DNA of 59,347 nt, taken from NCBI GenBank assembly GCA_021648755.1, contig JAKISG010000013.1:1-59347 (forward strand), given 5' to 3'. The notes below the pieces were generated by a model, which did no database searches, was not told where the DNA came from, and saw only the letters and a program-made list of their open reading frames with translations. Below, one piece after another: positions 10,086 to 18,168 of this stretch (its first letter is position 1; each line of letters starts with the position of its first letter). A program made the position numbers and the translations under genes. Source of the stretch: Flavobacteriaceae bacterium (GTDB taxonomy: Bacteria; Bacteroidota; Bacteroidia; Flavobacteriales; Flavobacteriaceae).

Positions 10086-10115
10086 GTAAATAGATAACTA
10101 TCTAAAAAACGTACT

Positions 10116-10652
10116 ATGCAAATTAAAAAAACATACTTAAAGGGTTTATTAATAATTGAACCCGTTGTTTTTAAAGATAATAGAGGTTATTTTTTTGAAT
10201 CCTATAACAAAGATAAATTAGCAAAATTAAATATAAACTTTGTTCAAGACAATGAATCTTTATCTCAAAAAAATGTTTTAAGAGGTTTGCATTTTCAAAA
10301 GCCCCCTTTTGCACAAGACAAATTAGTTCGGGTTACCAGAGGTGCTGTTTTAGATGTTGTAATTGATTTAAGAAAATCCTCAGAGACTTTTGGCAAACAT
10401 TTTGCAATAAAATTATCAGCTAAAAACAAAAAACAGTTATTTATACCTAAAAGTTTTGCTCACGGTTTTTTAACGTTGAAAAAAAATACTGTTTTTAATT
10501 ACAAATGCTCTAATTTTTATAAAGCAGAAAACGAAGTAACTATAAACTGTTTTGATAAAGATTTAAATATTGATTGGAAAACAGCAAATATAATTTTATC
10601 AGATAGAGATAAAAATGCTATTAATTTTAGTAGTTTTGAAAGTCCGTTTTAG
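10116..10652 (+). CDS. rfbC: dTDP-4-dehydrorhamnose 3,5-epimerase
   Basis: This cupin-fold enzyme epimerises dTDP-4-keto-6-deoxyglucose at C3 and C5 on the way to dTDP-rhamnose for surface polysaccharides. The 178-residue product has the family hallmarks: FKDNRGYFFESY near 19-30, RGLHFQ with the catalytic His59, RVTRGAVLDVVIDLR near 73-87, and PKSFAHGFLTL for the second His region. The remaining dTDP-rhamnose genes (rfbA, B, D) are absent from the window, so this copy stands alone. That is common in Bacteroidota, but could also mean it acts on a related sugar. It is preceded by the structured RNA candidate. Confidence 0.93.
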   Translation: MQIKKTYLKGLLIIEPVVFKDNRGYFFESYNKDKLAKLNINFVQDNESLSQKNVLRGLHFQKPPFAQDKLVRVTRGAVLDVVIDLRKSSETFGKHFAIKLSAKNKKQLFIPKSFAHGFLTLKKNTVFNYKCSNFYKAENEVTINCFDKDLNIDWKTANIILSDRDKNAINFSSFESPF

Positions 10653-10696
10653 TAGATTTAGAAAAATAAAATATGCATTTATTTAAATAAAAAAGT

Positions 10697-11632
10697 ATGA
10701 CAAAAATAAACAAATTCACCATAATATTAAGTATAGTTGTTATAAGTGGAATTTTAATAAGGGCTACGCAATTACCAAAAAGTGAAATTTCAAATGTTAA
10801 AGCTGTACTAAAAAAAGAGCAAAAAAATGTTGCTGACAACTATGAGATAAAAGCACTAGAGATTCCTAAATATTTATCATTTGCAAATGAAAGAGTTCCG
10901 TTAGAAATACAAGACGTTTATGAACGTATGGATAGAGAATTATTAGTGAATACCTATTGGCAATCTAATGCTCTATTATATATGAAACGGGCTAATAAAT
11001 ACTTTCCTGTTATTGAAAGAATTTTAGCAGAAAATGGCATACCAAACGATTTTAAATATTTAGCATTAATAGAAAGTGGTTTAATGAATGTAACCTCACC
11101 TGCTGGTGCAAAAGGCGTTTGGCAAATTTTAAAAGGCACAGGTAAAGAATTTGGTTTAGAAATAAATGCAAATATTGATGAACGTTATCATTTAGAAAAA
11201 TCGACTAAAGTAGCTTGTGATTATTTAAAGAAAGCTTATTCAAAATTTAATAATTGGACACTTGCTGCTGCTGCTTATAATAGTGGTAGAGCAGGTATTA
11301 TTCGTAAATTAAGTAGCCAAAAAGTAAACAGTTTTTACGATCTCTTATTAACCGAAGAAACTTCTAGGTATATTTTTAGAATTATTGCTGCTAAAGAAAT
11401 TTTAACTTATCCAAAAAAATATGGTTTTATTTATGATTATAAAAATTTATATCATAATAAGCCTACTTATATTGTAAAAGTAGATACTACAATAACAAAT
11501 ATTACCAACTTTGCCAGTCGATACGGTATGAATTATAAAGAGTTTAAAATACTGAATCCGTGGTTGAGAGAGAATAAGTTAAATAATTTAACTAGAAAAA
11601 AATATGAGATTAAGTTACCTGCTTATGAGTAA
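10697..11632 (+). CDS. Membrane-anchored lytic transglycosylase (SLT/MltD-like)
   Basis: The enzyme cleaves peptidoglycan glycan strands non-hydrolytically in the periplasm. A single N-terminal membrane segment (about 7-24) anchors it. The SLT domain spans roughly 95-235, with the catalytic Glu126 in ALIESGL, then SPAGAKGVWQI and AAAYNSGRAGI, all typical of family 1 transglycosylases. The C-terminus (about 255-311) looks like a degenerate LysM-type cell-wall-binding module (Tyr-Gly-Met-Asn-Tyr then Asn-Pro-Trp-Leu). The gene lies 44 bases after rfbC and may be co-transcribed with it. MltD relatives are longer with clearer LysM repeats. Confidence 0.87.
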   Translation: MTKINKFTIILSIVVISGILIRATQLPKSEISNVKAVLKKEQKNVADNYEIKALEIPKYLSFANERVPLEIQDVYERMDRELLVNTYWQSNALLYMKRANKYFPVIERILAENGIPNDFKYLALIESGLMNVTSPAGAKGVWQILKGTGKEFGLEINANIDERYHLEKSTKVACDYLKKAYSKFNNWTLAAAAYNSGRAGIIRKLSSQKVNSFYDLLLTEETSRYIFRIIAAKEILTYPKKYGFIYDYKNLYHNKPTYIVKVDTTITNITNFASRYGMNYKEFKILNPWLRENKLNNLTRKKYEIKLPAYE

Positions 11633-11727
11633 TTAACCTTAGCCTTTAATCAAAAAAAATATTTTAGGACTTAGGCTATTACGGTATTGAGCATATATGT
11701 TTTAGTGAAATTCATTTGCATAAAATA

Positions 11728-12648
11728 TTATTTCACCTTATTCATTTTTGCTAAATCTTTACTTTTAGCATATTCATAACCTTGGTTCCACCATTTTGCC
11801 ATTAGTTTTTTATCAAAAATTAAAGAATTTGTAGTTAAAACAGTAGGCGTATAATACAAATTGAGTTTTACACCTTTATTTTTTGCTTCCAATTTACCAA
11901 TACTCACATTTTGTTGCTCTATTTGATCTAGCATAAATTCAAATACTGTAGATAGTAACGAAAACGGATTTTTAGAAGGCAACCTACTTAAATGTTCAAC
12001 TTCGGTTTCTAAGATAATGACATCTACTTCAGATGCACCTTTTAATATTGCTTCTTTTATGGGTACTAATGCTCCAAAACCACCATCTGCATATTCGCAA
12101 TTATTTTTATTTAACAGGCTCATAAATGGTACATAATTACACGAACCCCAAATCCAATCACAAAAATCGGTATAACTATGGTCATTAATAGACTTGTATT
12201 CTACTCTATTTTCGGTTAAATTAGATACCGTTACAATAACCTCTTTATCCGATTTTTTAACCGTTTCAAAATCCTCAATACTAATATTACGTTTAATAAA
12301 TTTTCGTAAATTCTTACTTTCTCCAAAAGTTTTCCTTCCGTTAATAAAATTCCATAATGTGTTAATATGTTTAATACCAATCACCTTAACACCATGTACT
12401 TTTTTTATAAAAAACGGATTGTTACTAAAAATAGAACGTTGTCTAATATTAGAATATAAATTTTCCAATTCATCTAATTTCTCTAAAGCTAGATGTACAA
12501 CCATCAAACTACCAGTAGAGGTGCCAATAATAATATCGTAATCTTGTCTTTTTTCAGCAATTAAATATTTTGCAACGCCACCAGCAAAAGCACCTTTGCT
12601 TCCGCCACCAGAAATTACCAATGCTTTTATTTTCTTTTTCTTTGGCAT
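11728..12648 (-). CDS. Patatin-like phospholipase family protein
   Basis: The predicted serine acyl hydrolase has the patatin catalytic dyad. The oxyanion loop GGGSKG lies at 14-19, the nucleophile elbow GTSTG at 42-46 with Ser44, and the Asp in the DGG motif (YADGGFGALVP) near residue 190. I chose the ATG at 12648 (306 residues), which is preceded by AGGAAA on the coding strand. An upstream in-frame ATG at 12702 would add 18 residues that do not resemble the family. It has no signal peptide and no autotransporter barrel, so it is probably cytoplasmic. It lies between convergent rfbC/transglycosylase genes and groEL, with no obvious operon partner. Substrate unknown. Confidence 0.87.
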   Translation of the reverse strand: MPKKKKIKALVISGGGSKGAFAGGVAKYLIAEKRQDYDIIIGTSTGSLMVVHLALEKLDELENLYSNIRQRSIFSNNPFFIKKVHGVKVIGIKHINTLWNFINGRKTFGESKNLRKFIKRNISIEDFETVKKSDKEVIVTVSNLTENRVEYKSINDHSYTDFCDWIWGSCNYVPFMSLLNKNNCEYADGGFGALVPIKEAILKGASEVDVIILETEVEHLSRLPSKNPFSLLSTVFEFMLDQIEQQNVSIGKLEAKNKGVKLNLYYTPTVLTTNSLIFDKKLMAKWWNQGYEYAKSKDLAKMNKVK

Positions 12649-12789
12649 CAATTTATTTCCTAATTTTAATACAAATTTACATTTTAAAAAACGAAAACAC
12701 AAATATGAAAATTATTTAATTTCATTATTATTACCTTTATTTTTTCTTGTATAAAAAGAAATGTAATATAAAATCAAGTAAATTTGACC

Positions 12790-12821
12790 TAAAAAAAAAG
12801 CACACTTTTTAAAGTGTGCTT
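12790..12821 (-). terminator. Terminator of the groESL region
   Basis: An 11-bp perfect hairpin, AAGCACACTTT (12798-12808) with AAAGTGTGCTT (12811-12821), is followed on the minus strand by a run of T residues (A-run at 12791-12797 on the plus strand). It lies 50 bases beyond the groEL stop. Confidence 0.88.
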
Positions 12822-12872
12822 ATAAATTTAGTATTTAATTTATTTAATTGAATCTAATAAATTTTGTCTAAT

Positions 12873-14501
12873 TTACATCATTCCTGGCATTCCTCCACCC
12901 ATTCCTCCGTGTGAGTGCTCTTCTTCTTCTTTAATATCGACTAAGGCACATTCGGTAGTTAAAATCATTCCTGCAACTGATGCTGCATTTTCCAAGGCAA
13001 CTCTAGTCACTTTTGTAGGGTCAATAATTCCTTCTTTAAACATACTTACATATTTATCAGATTTAGCATTATAGCCAAAATCTTTTTTACCTTCTAACAC
13101 TTTATTGACTACAACAGAGCCTTCGTTACCTGCATTTTCAACAATTTGTCGTAAAGGTTCTTCAATGGCTCTATTTATAATTTGAATTCCAGTAACTTCG
13201 TCTAAATTATCTGTTTTAATTTTTGATAAAACGGATTTTGCTCTAACTAAAGCAACTCCACCACCTGCAATTATTCCTTCTTCAACTGCTGCTCTTGTTG
13301 CATTTAAAGCATCTTCTACTCTGTCTTTTTTCTCTTTCATTTCTACTTCACTCGCTGCTCCTACATATAAAACAGCAACTCCTCCTGCTAATTTTGCTAA
13401 ACGTTCTTGTAATTTTTCTTTATCGTAGTCTGAAGTGGTGGTTTCAATTTGAGATTTAATTTGACCTACTCTATTTCTAATATTAGATTTTTTACCAGCA
13501 CCATTTACAACCGTAGTATTATCTTTGTCTATGGTAATTTTTTCGGCAGTACCTAACATATCTATAGTTGCATTTTCTAAAGTAAACCCTCTTTCTTCTG
13601 CAATTACGGTTCCTCCTGTTAAAATGGCAATATCTTCTAACATTGCTTTACGTCTATCGCCAAAACCTGGTGCTTTTACTGCAGCAACTTTTATTATTTT
13701 ACGCATGTTATTTACAACTAAAGTTGCTAGTGCTTCACCATCTACATCTTCTGCAATAATCAATAATGATTTACCAGATTTTGCTACGGGCTCCAAAATT
13801 GGTAAAATATCTTTCATTGTAGATATTTTTTTGTCGTATAGTAAAATGTATGGATTTTCTAAATCTGTAATCATTTTTTCAAAGTTGGTAGCAAAATATG
13901 GTGATAAATAACCTCTATCAAATTGCATACCTTCAACAATGTCAACGTAGGTTTCCATTCCTTTAGCCTCTTCAATAGTAATTACTCCTTCTTTACCTAC
14001 TTTATTAAATGCATTAGAGATTAAATGACCTACTTCTTCGTCATTATTTGCCGAAATTGTTGCTACTTGCTTTATTTTATCACCCTTACCAACTATTTGT
14101 GATTGTTTTTGTAAGTCTGCAACAACTGCTCTAGTTGCTTTATCAATTCCTCTTTTTAAATCTAAAGGATTTGCTCCTGCAGCAACGTTTTTTAAACCTT
14201 CTGTAACAATTGCTTGTGCTAAAACAGTTGCTGTCGTTGTACCATCACCTGCTAAATCATTAGTTTTTGAGGCAACTTCTTTTACCATTTGAGCGCCCAT
14301 ATTTTCTAATGAATCCTCTAATTCTATTTCTTTAGCAACTGTTACACCATCTTTAGTGATTTGTGGGGCACCAAAAGCTTTACCAATTACTACATTTCTT
14401 CCTTTTGGTCCTAAAGTTACTTTAACTGCATTTGCTAATGCATCAACACCACGCTTTAGTCCGTCACGTGCTTCTACTTCAAATTTTATATCTTTTGCCA
14501 T
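12873..14501 (-). CDS. groEL: Chaperonin GroEL (60 kDa)
   Basis: GroEL forms the double-ring folding chamber that works with GroES. The 542-residue product is full length and has the family start AKDIKFEVEARDGLKRGVDALANAVKVTLGPKGRNV (split here only for description), the ATP-site segment DGTTTATVLAQAI, and the Gly/Met-rich tail ending GGMGGGMPGMM. It follows groES on the minus strand with a 113-base gap and ends at a strong hairpin terminator. I see no CIRCE-type operator, in keeping with Bacteroidota using sigma-factor control of heat shock. Identification is certain. Confidence 0.98.
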   Translation of the reverse strand: MAKDIKFEVEARDGLKRGVDALANAVKVTLGPKGRNVVIGKAFGAPQITKDGVTVAKEIELEDSLENMGAQMVKEVASKTNDLAGDGTTTATVLAQAIVTEGLKNVAAGANPLDLKRGIDKATRAVVADLQKQSQIVGKGDKIKQVATISANNDEEVGHLISNAFNKVGKEGVITIEEAKGMETYVDIVEGMQFDRGYLSPYFATNFEKMITDLENPYILLYDKKISTMKDILPILEPVAKSGKSLLIIAEDVDGEALATLVVNNMRKIIKVAAVKAPGFGDRRKAMLEDIAILTGGTVIAEERGFTLENATIDMLGTAEKITIDKDNTTVVNGAGKKSNIRNRVGQIKSQIETTTSDYDKEKLQERLAKLAGGVAVLYVGAASEVEMKEKKDRVEDALNATRAAVEEGIIAGGGVALVRAKSVLSKIKTDNLDEVTGIQIINRAIEEPLRQIVENAGNEGSVVVNKVLEGKKDFGYNAKSDKYVSMFKEGIIDPTKVTRVALENAASVAGMILTTECALVDIKEEEEHSHGGMGGGMPGMM

Positions 14502-14614
14502 TGTATTTGTTTATTTTTGTTTGTTTATTTATTCGTAAAATATCGTAAGGATAATTTAAAATTTAACCTTCAAATTTTATAATTATTTGATTGTTAAAAA
14601 TAAATATTCTCAAG

Positions 14615-14893
14615 TTAAATGATAGCAAATATATCGCTCTCACGCATTATTAAATAATCGCTATTATTTAGTTTTAATTCAGTGCCTGCAAATTTTCCAT
14701 AAAGAATTACATCACCTACTTTTACAGTAGTTGGTTCGTCTTTTGTACCTTTACCAACAGCAACTACTACGCCTTGTTGTGGTTTTTCTTTAGCTGAATC
14801 TGGTATAAATAATCCAGATGCTGTTTTTGTTTCTGCGGCAAGTGGCTTTACTAGTACTCTATCTGCCAGAGGTTTGATTTTTAATTTACTCAT
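14615..14893 (-). CDS. groES: Co-chaperonin GroES
   Basis: GroES caps the GroEL chamber. The 92-residue product shows the family start KIKPLADRVLVKPL, the mobile loop (ETKTASGLFIPDSAKEKP near 20-38, which contacts GroEL) and the conserved GKGTKDEPTTVKVGDVILYGKFAGTE region. It is upstream of groEL in the usual order and about 155 bases downstream of secG, from which it is separated by a terminator hairpin at 14995-15029. It therefore probably has its own promoter in the 14894-14994 gap, where I see no clear TAnnTTTG element. Confidence 0.97.
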   Translation of the reverse strand: MSKLKIKPLADRVLVKPLAAETKTASGLFIPDSAKEKPQQGVVVAVGKGTKDEPTTVKVGDVILYGKFAGTELKLNNSDYLIMRESDIFAII

Positions 14894-14994
14894 TGTTATA
14901 AATTTTAATTATTTATTGAACTTGTTTTAACACTTTTAAGTCAATTTAAAATTGCTAATATTATGCCAAACTAAATTACTGACATTATTAAACA

Positions 14995-15029
14995 AAAAAT
15001 GCCAACGTGTCATTTTCGTCAGCATTTTT
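14995..15029 (-). terminator. Terminator after secG
   Basis: AAAAATGC (14995-15002) pairs with GCATTTTT (15022-15029), with an inner ACG/CGT pairing. The minus-strand reading gives a T-run after the stem. It separates the miaB-to-secG unit from groES/groEL. Confidence 0.75.
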
Positions 15030-15048
15030 AGTATTTATTACTCTTATT

Positions 15049-15396
15049 TTAATCGGTTTCTTTTTTAGGTGTTGACTCTGGCGACTCTATACTTTCTGGT
15101 TCATCTAAATTTTGTGCTGGTACTTCAATACCATCTGTATTAAGTTGAGATTTAACAGAATCTCCTCTTTTTATTACAATATTAGATAACAAAATTAATG
15201 CAAATAATGAAATTGCCAAAGTCCAAGTTGTTCTATCTAAAAACTTATTGGTACTTTGAACGCCTCCTAATTGAGAACCTCCTCCTCCAAACGAAGAGTC
15301 TAACCCTCCTCCTTTTGGATTTTGCACCATAATAATTAAGATTAATAATACTGCTATTATTAAAATTAACCCTATAAATATTGAATAATATGTCAT
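15049..15396 (-). CDS. secG: Preprotein translocase subunit SecG
   Basis: SecG is the small accessory subunit of the SecYEG channel. The 115-residue protein has two membrane segments (about 4-24 and 57-76) flanking the diagnostic cytoplasmic loop VQNPKGGGLDSSFGGGGSQLGG. An acidic, Ser/Pro/Glu-rich tail follows (about 80-115), which is longer than in Proteobacteria but typical in Bacteroidota. Its ATG overlaps the stop of the TPR gene by four bases (ATGA at 15393-15396), so translation is coupled. Confidence 0.94.
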   Translation of the reverse strand: MTYYSIFIGLILIIAVLLILIIMVQNPKGGGLDSSFGGGGSQLGGVQSTNKFLDRTTWTLAISLFALILLSNIVIKRGDSVKSQLNTDGIEVPAQNLDEPESIESPESTPKKETD

Positions 15397-16316
15397 GATT
15401 TATTTTTTTCTAAAAATTTTATTGCCTCAATTCGGTCTGCAAAGAAAGTACTTTTTTCTGGATATTTCAAACTTAATATTTTAAAAGCGGTTATTGCTTT
15501 TTTATATTTTTTTTGTTCTAAATAAACACGCGCTAATGTTTCGGTCATTAAGGTTGTGTTTTCAATAGTATTTTTGGTTGAAACATCAAGGTTTACTTGA
15601 CTTTTAATAGGCTTTATTTTTGGTTTATTTTTTATAAATAGTGCTATTAAATCTTTATTTTCAGCTGATTTTATTACATTATTTTTTATATTTTTTTCAC
15701 TTTCAATCTCCTCTTCTTGAATATTTTTACTTTCTTTTACTACCTCATAATCTCTTTTTATTGGCTTTTTTGTTTTTAATTGTAACCATTCGTTAAATGA
15801 GAAAGTATCTTCTTTTTTAAATTTAATTGGTTTATCTATTTCTAAAATTTCTTTATTTTTATGTAACTCATTCTCTAGATTAGAGTTGATATCATTTAGT
15901 GTGCTTTTTTGAGTATCGCTTAAAATAGTATTTGAATTTATACCTGGATTTAATGTATTATTATTATTATTATTATCGGATACATGGATAGATTCATATA
16001 GGTGATCTATCACTTTAGAATCTATTACATCTATTTCATTTAATATATTTTTTTCATTTTTTGATACTATTTCAAAATCTAAAGTATTTGCTGTTATAAA
16101 ATCGAATAAAACAGTACGGTTTGTTGTAAATGCCGCTGTTTTTTTTAACTCTTTATTATATTTAAAACTATGTTGATTTTTTAAGCCCTTTAAATGTAAA
16201 ACTCTTGCTGCTTGAAAATATGGAAACTCTTCTATTATAGTTTCTAATGCATTCGTTTCCTTTTTGGTAACTTCGGCTGGGTTTATTATTAGGTTTATGA
16301 ATTTATCTGAGTTCAA
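15393..16316 (-). CDS. Conserved flavobacterial protein with C-terminal TPR
   Basis: This 307-residue soluble protein lies between lptE and secG, a position kept in many Flavobacteriaceae. Visible parts are a leucine-rich helical start (about 1-60), a long Asn/Lys/Glu-rich, probably disordered middle with a run of Asn near residue 115 (encoded by ATT/AAT-type trinucleotide repeats at 15957-15975), and one TPR-like helix pair at the end (TETLARVYLEQKKYKKAITA, then FKILSLKYPEKS). No catalytic motif or signal peptide is visible. The four-base overlap with secG suggests joint expression, but its function is unknown to me. Confidence 0.8.
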   Translation of the reverse strand: MNSDKFINLIINPAEVTKKETNALETIIEEFPYFQAARVLHLKGLKNQHSFKYNKELKKTAAFTTNRTVLFDFITANTLDFEIVSKNEKNILNEIDVIDSKVIDHLYESIHVSDNNNNNNTLNPGINSNTILSDTQKSTLNDINSNLENELHKNKEILEIDKPIKFKKEDTFSFNEWLQLKTKKPIKRDYEVVKESKNIQEEEIESEKNIKNNVIKSAENKDLIALFIKNKPKIKPIKSQVNLDVSTKNTIENTTLMTETLARVYLEQKKYKKAITAFKILSLKYPEKSTFFADRIEAIKFLEKNKS

Positions 16317-16345
16317 TTTGGTTTGGGTTTAAATGTACTAAAAAT

Positions 16346-16840
16346 TTACCATTGTGCAACTGATGCGTTAAAAATATCTTGTGTTATTCTTTCAAAAATA
16401 ACTTTAAAAGCTTCATCTAGTTTACTACCTATTAATATATCACTACCATTGTAATCAAAAAAATGAGTAAATGACTTATCAAAATTCTTTTCTTCTTCTA
16501 AAACATTATAAAAACGTACTTTTACTGCAATTGTTAATCTACTCTGTTCTGCTGTTTGGCTTGCTGTTGCTGCTATTGGCATTATTCTATATTGTGTAAT
16601 TTCTCCTTCAAAAGTTAAATCTGCATTATTACTTACTGAATTTAAATTTGTTTGTTGTAAAAACATATCTTGTAAGGCTAAGGTAAATTTTTGACTTAAA
16701 CTTGGCTCAACCAAATTGGCATTATTTAAAAAGTAAGAAACTTGAAATGTTTTTGCATTTCCAACATCGCCTCCAGAAAAAGAATACACACCACAAGATT
16801 GTGTAATTAATAATAATAAGAAATAAATAAAATTTTTCAT
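16346..16840 (-). CDS. lptE: LPS assembly lipoprotein LptE
   Basis: In the outer membrane LptE plugs the LptD barrel and helps place LPS in the outer leaflet. The 164-residue protein begins with a lipoprotein signal whose lipobox ends at Cys16 (ITQSC), followed by the typical short GVYSFSGG segment of Bacteroidota LptE proteins and a single alpha/beta domain with the conserved ADLTFEGEITQYRI strand. The gene is between the sigma-54 activator and the TPR gene, the standard neighbourhood. LptD is not in the window. Confidence 0.9.
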   Translation of the reverse strand: MKNFIYFLLLLITQSCGVYSFSGGDVGNAKTFQVSYFLNNANLVEPSLSQKFTLALQDMFLQQTNLNSVSNNADLTFEGEITQYRIMPIAATASQTAEQSRLTIAVKVRFYNVLEEEKNFDKSFTHFFDYNGSDILIGSKLDEAFKVIFERITQDIFNASVAQW

Positions 16841-16896
16841 ATTGGGTTATTTGTTATTGTTCCATTTTCCATTATTAAAATGCTCTTCCATTAATT

Positions 16897-18138
16897 TTAA
16901 ATATCAAATTGTTTAATTTTGCGGTAAAGTGTTCGTTCAGAAATACCTAGTTCTTTTGCTGCTAATTTTCGCTTACCCTTATTACGTTCTAGAGCATTAA
17001 TAATCATTTCTTCTTCTTTTTGTTGTAAAGATATTGTTGGTTCTATGATTTTAGTATCTTCGTATTTATTTTTGTTTGAAGTATAGGTTTTTCTTTCAGG
17101 TTCATTAATTCTAGCCTGTAGAATTTCAACATTGGTTTCGTTTTCAGATTCTTGAAAATTTTGATAAATTTTCTGCACTAAATTTTTATTATCAGATTTC
17201 ACTTCTCCGTTATTTTGCATTAAATCTAGCGTTAACTTTTTTAAATCATTGATATCACTTCGCATATCTAACATAATTTTATAAAATATTTCTCTTTCAT
17301 TTGCAAAACTAGATTCATTACTGTTTACCGTTGTTAGCGAAGGTAAAAAACTTGTATTATTTGGTAAATAACTTTGTAATATTTGTGCGTTTATTGTGCG
17401 ATTTTGTTCAATTACAGAAATTTGCTCTGTAATATTTCTAAGTTGTCTTATATTGCCTTTAAAAGGGTAATTTAATAGTAAATTAACAGCTTCATTAGTT
17501 AATCTAATTGTTGGCATACTATATTTTTGTGCAAAATCTGAAGCAAATTTTCTAAACAATAAATGTATGTCTTCTTTACGATTTCGTAAAGGAGGTATAT
17601 TAATTTCTATAGTGCTTAAACGATAATATAAATCTTCTCTAAATTTGCCTTTTTCAATGGCTTGCATCATATTTAAATTTGTTGCTGCTACAATTCTAAT
17701 AGCTGTTTTTTGTACTTTTGATGACCCTACTTTTAAAAATTCGCCATTTTCTAGTACACGTAATAATCGTACTTGTGTTGTTAATGGTAACTCTCCTACT
17801 TCGTCTAAAAAAATGGTGCCGCCATCGGCAACTTCAAAATAACCGTTTCTAGTTTGTGTTGCACCTGTAAACGCTCCTTTTTCATGTCCAAAAAGTTCCG
17901 AATCTATAGTTCCTTCTGGAATTGCACCACAATTTACAGCAATATACTTTTTATGCTTTCTATGAGATAATGCATGAATTATTTTAGGGATACTCTCTTT
18001 ACCAACACCACTCTCCCCTGTTACTAATACAGAAATATCTGTAGGCGCAACACGAATTGCTTTTTGTAAAGTACGATTTAGTTTTTCATCGTTGCCAATG
18101 ATACCAAATCGTTGTTTTATGCTATTTAGATTATCCAT
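16897..18138 (-). CDS. Sigma-54-dependent transcriptional activator, receiver-less
   Basis: This 413-residue AAA+ enhancer-binding protein would open sigma-54 (RpoN) promoters by ATP hydrolysis. Walker A GESGVGKE is at 41-48, the sigma-54-contacting loop GAFTGA at 88-93, and Walker B in GGTIFLDEVGEL near 110. The arginine-finger region and PPLRNRKEDI follow. A Fis-type helix-turn-helix sits at the C-terminus (RKLAAKELGISERTLYRKI). The usual N-terminal receiver or sensor domain is missing, because the AAA+ domain begins within 20 residues of the start; activity is therefore probably set by level or by a partner. A Gln/Asn-rich linker of about 120 residues precedes the HTH. It lies downstream of miaB with a 30-base gap. 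Confidence 0.92.
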   Translation of the reverse strand: MDNLNSIKQRFGIIGNDEKLNRTLQKAIRVAPTDISVLVTGESGVGKESIPKIIHALSHRKHKKYIAVNCGAIPEGTIDSELFGHEKGAFTGATQTRNGYFEVADGGTIFLDEVGELPLTTQVRLLRVLENGEFLKVGSSKVQKTAIRIVAATNLNMMQAIEKGKFREDLYYRLSTIEINIPPLRNRKEDIHLLFRKFASDFAQKYSMPTIRLTNEAVNLLLNYPFKGNIRQLRNITEQISVIEQNRTINAQILQSYLPNNTSFLPSLTTVNSNESSFANEREIFYKIMLDMRSDINDLKKLTLDLMQNNGEVKSDNKNLVQKIYQNFQESENETNVEILQARINEPERKTYTSNKNKYEDTKIIEPTISLQQKEEEMIINALERNKGKRKLAAKELGISERTLYRKIKQFDI

Positions 18139-18168
18139 TTATATGTTGAATTCTTAATTTTCCATTTT

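Noticed and set aside
12649..12702. Longer N-terminus for the patatin-like protein
   Set aside because: The extra 18 residues do not fit the family, and the ATG at 12648 has a better upstream AGGAAA.
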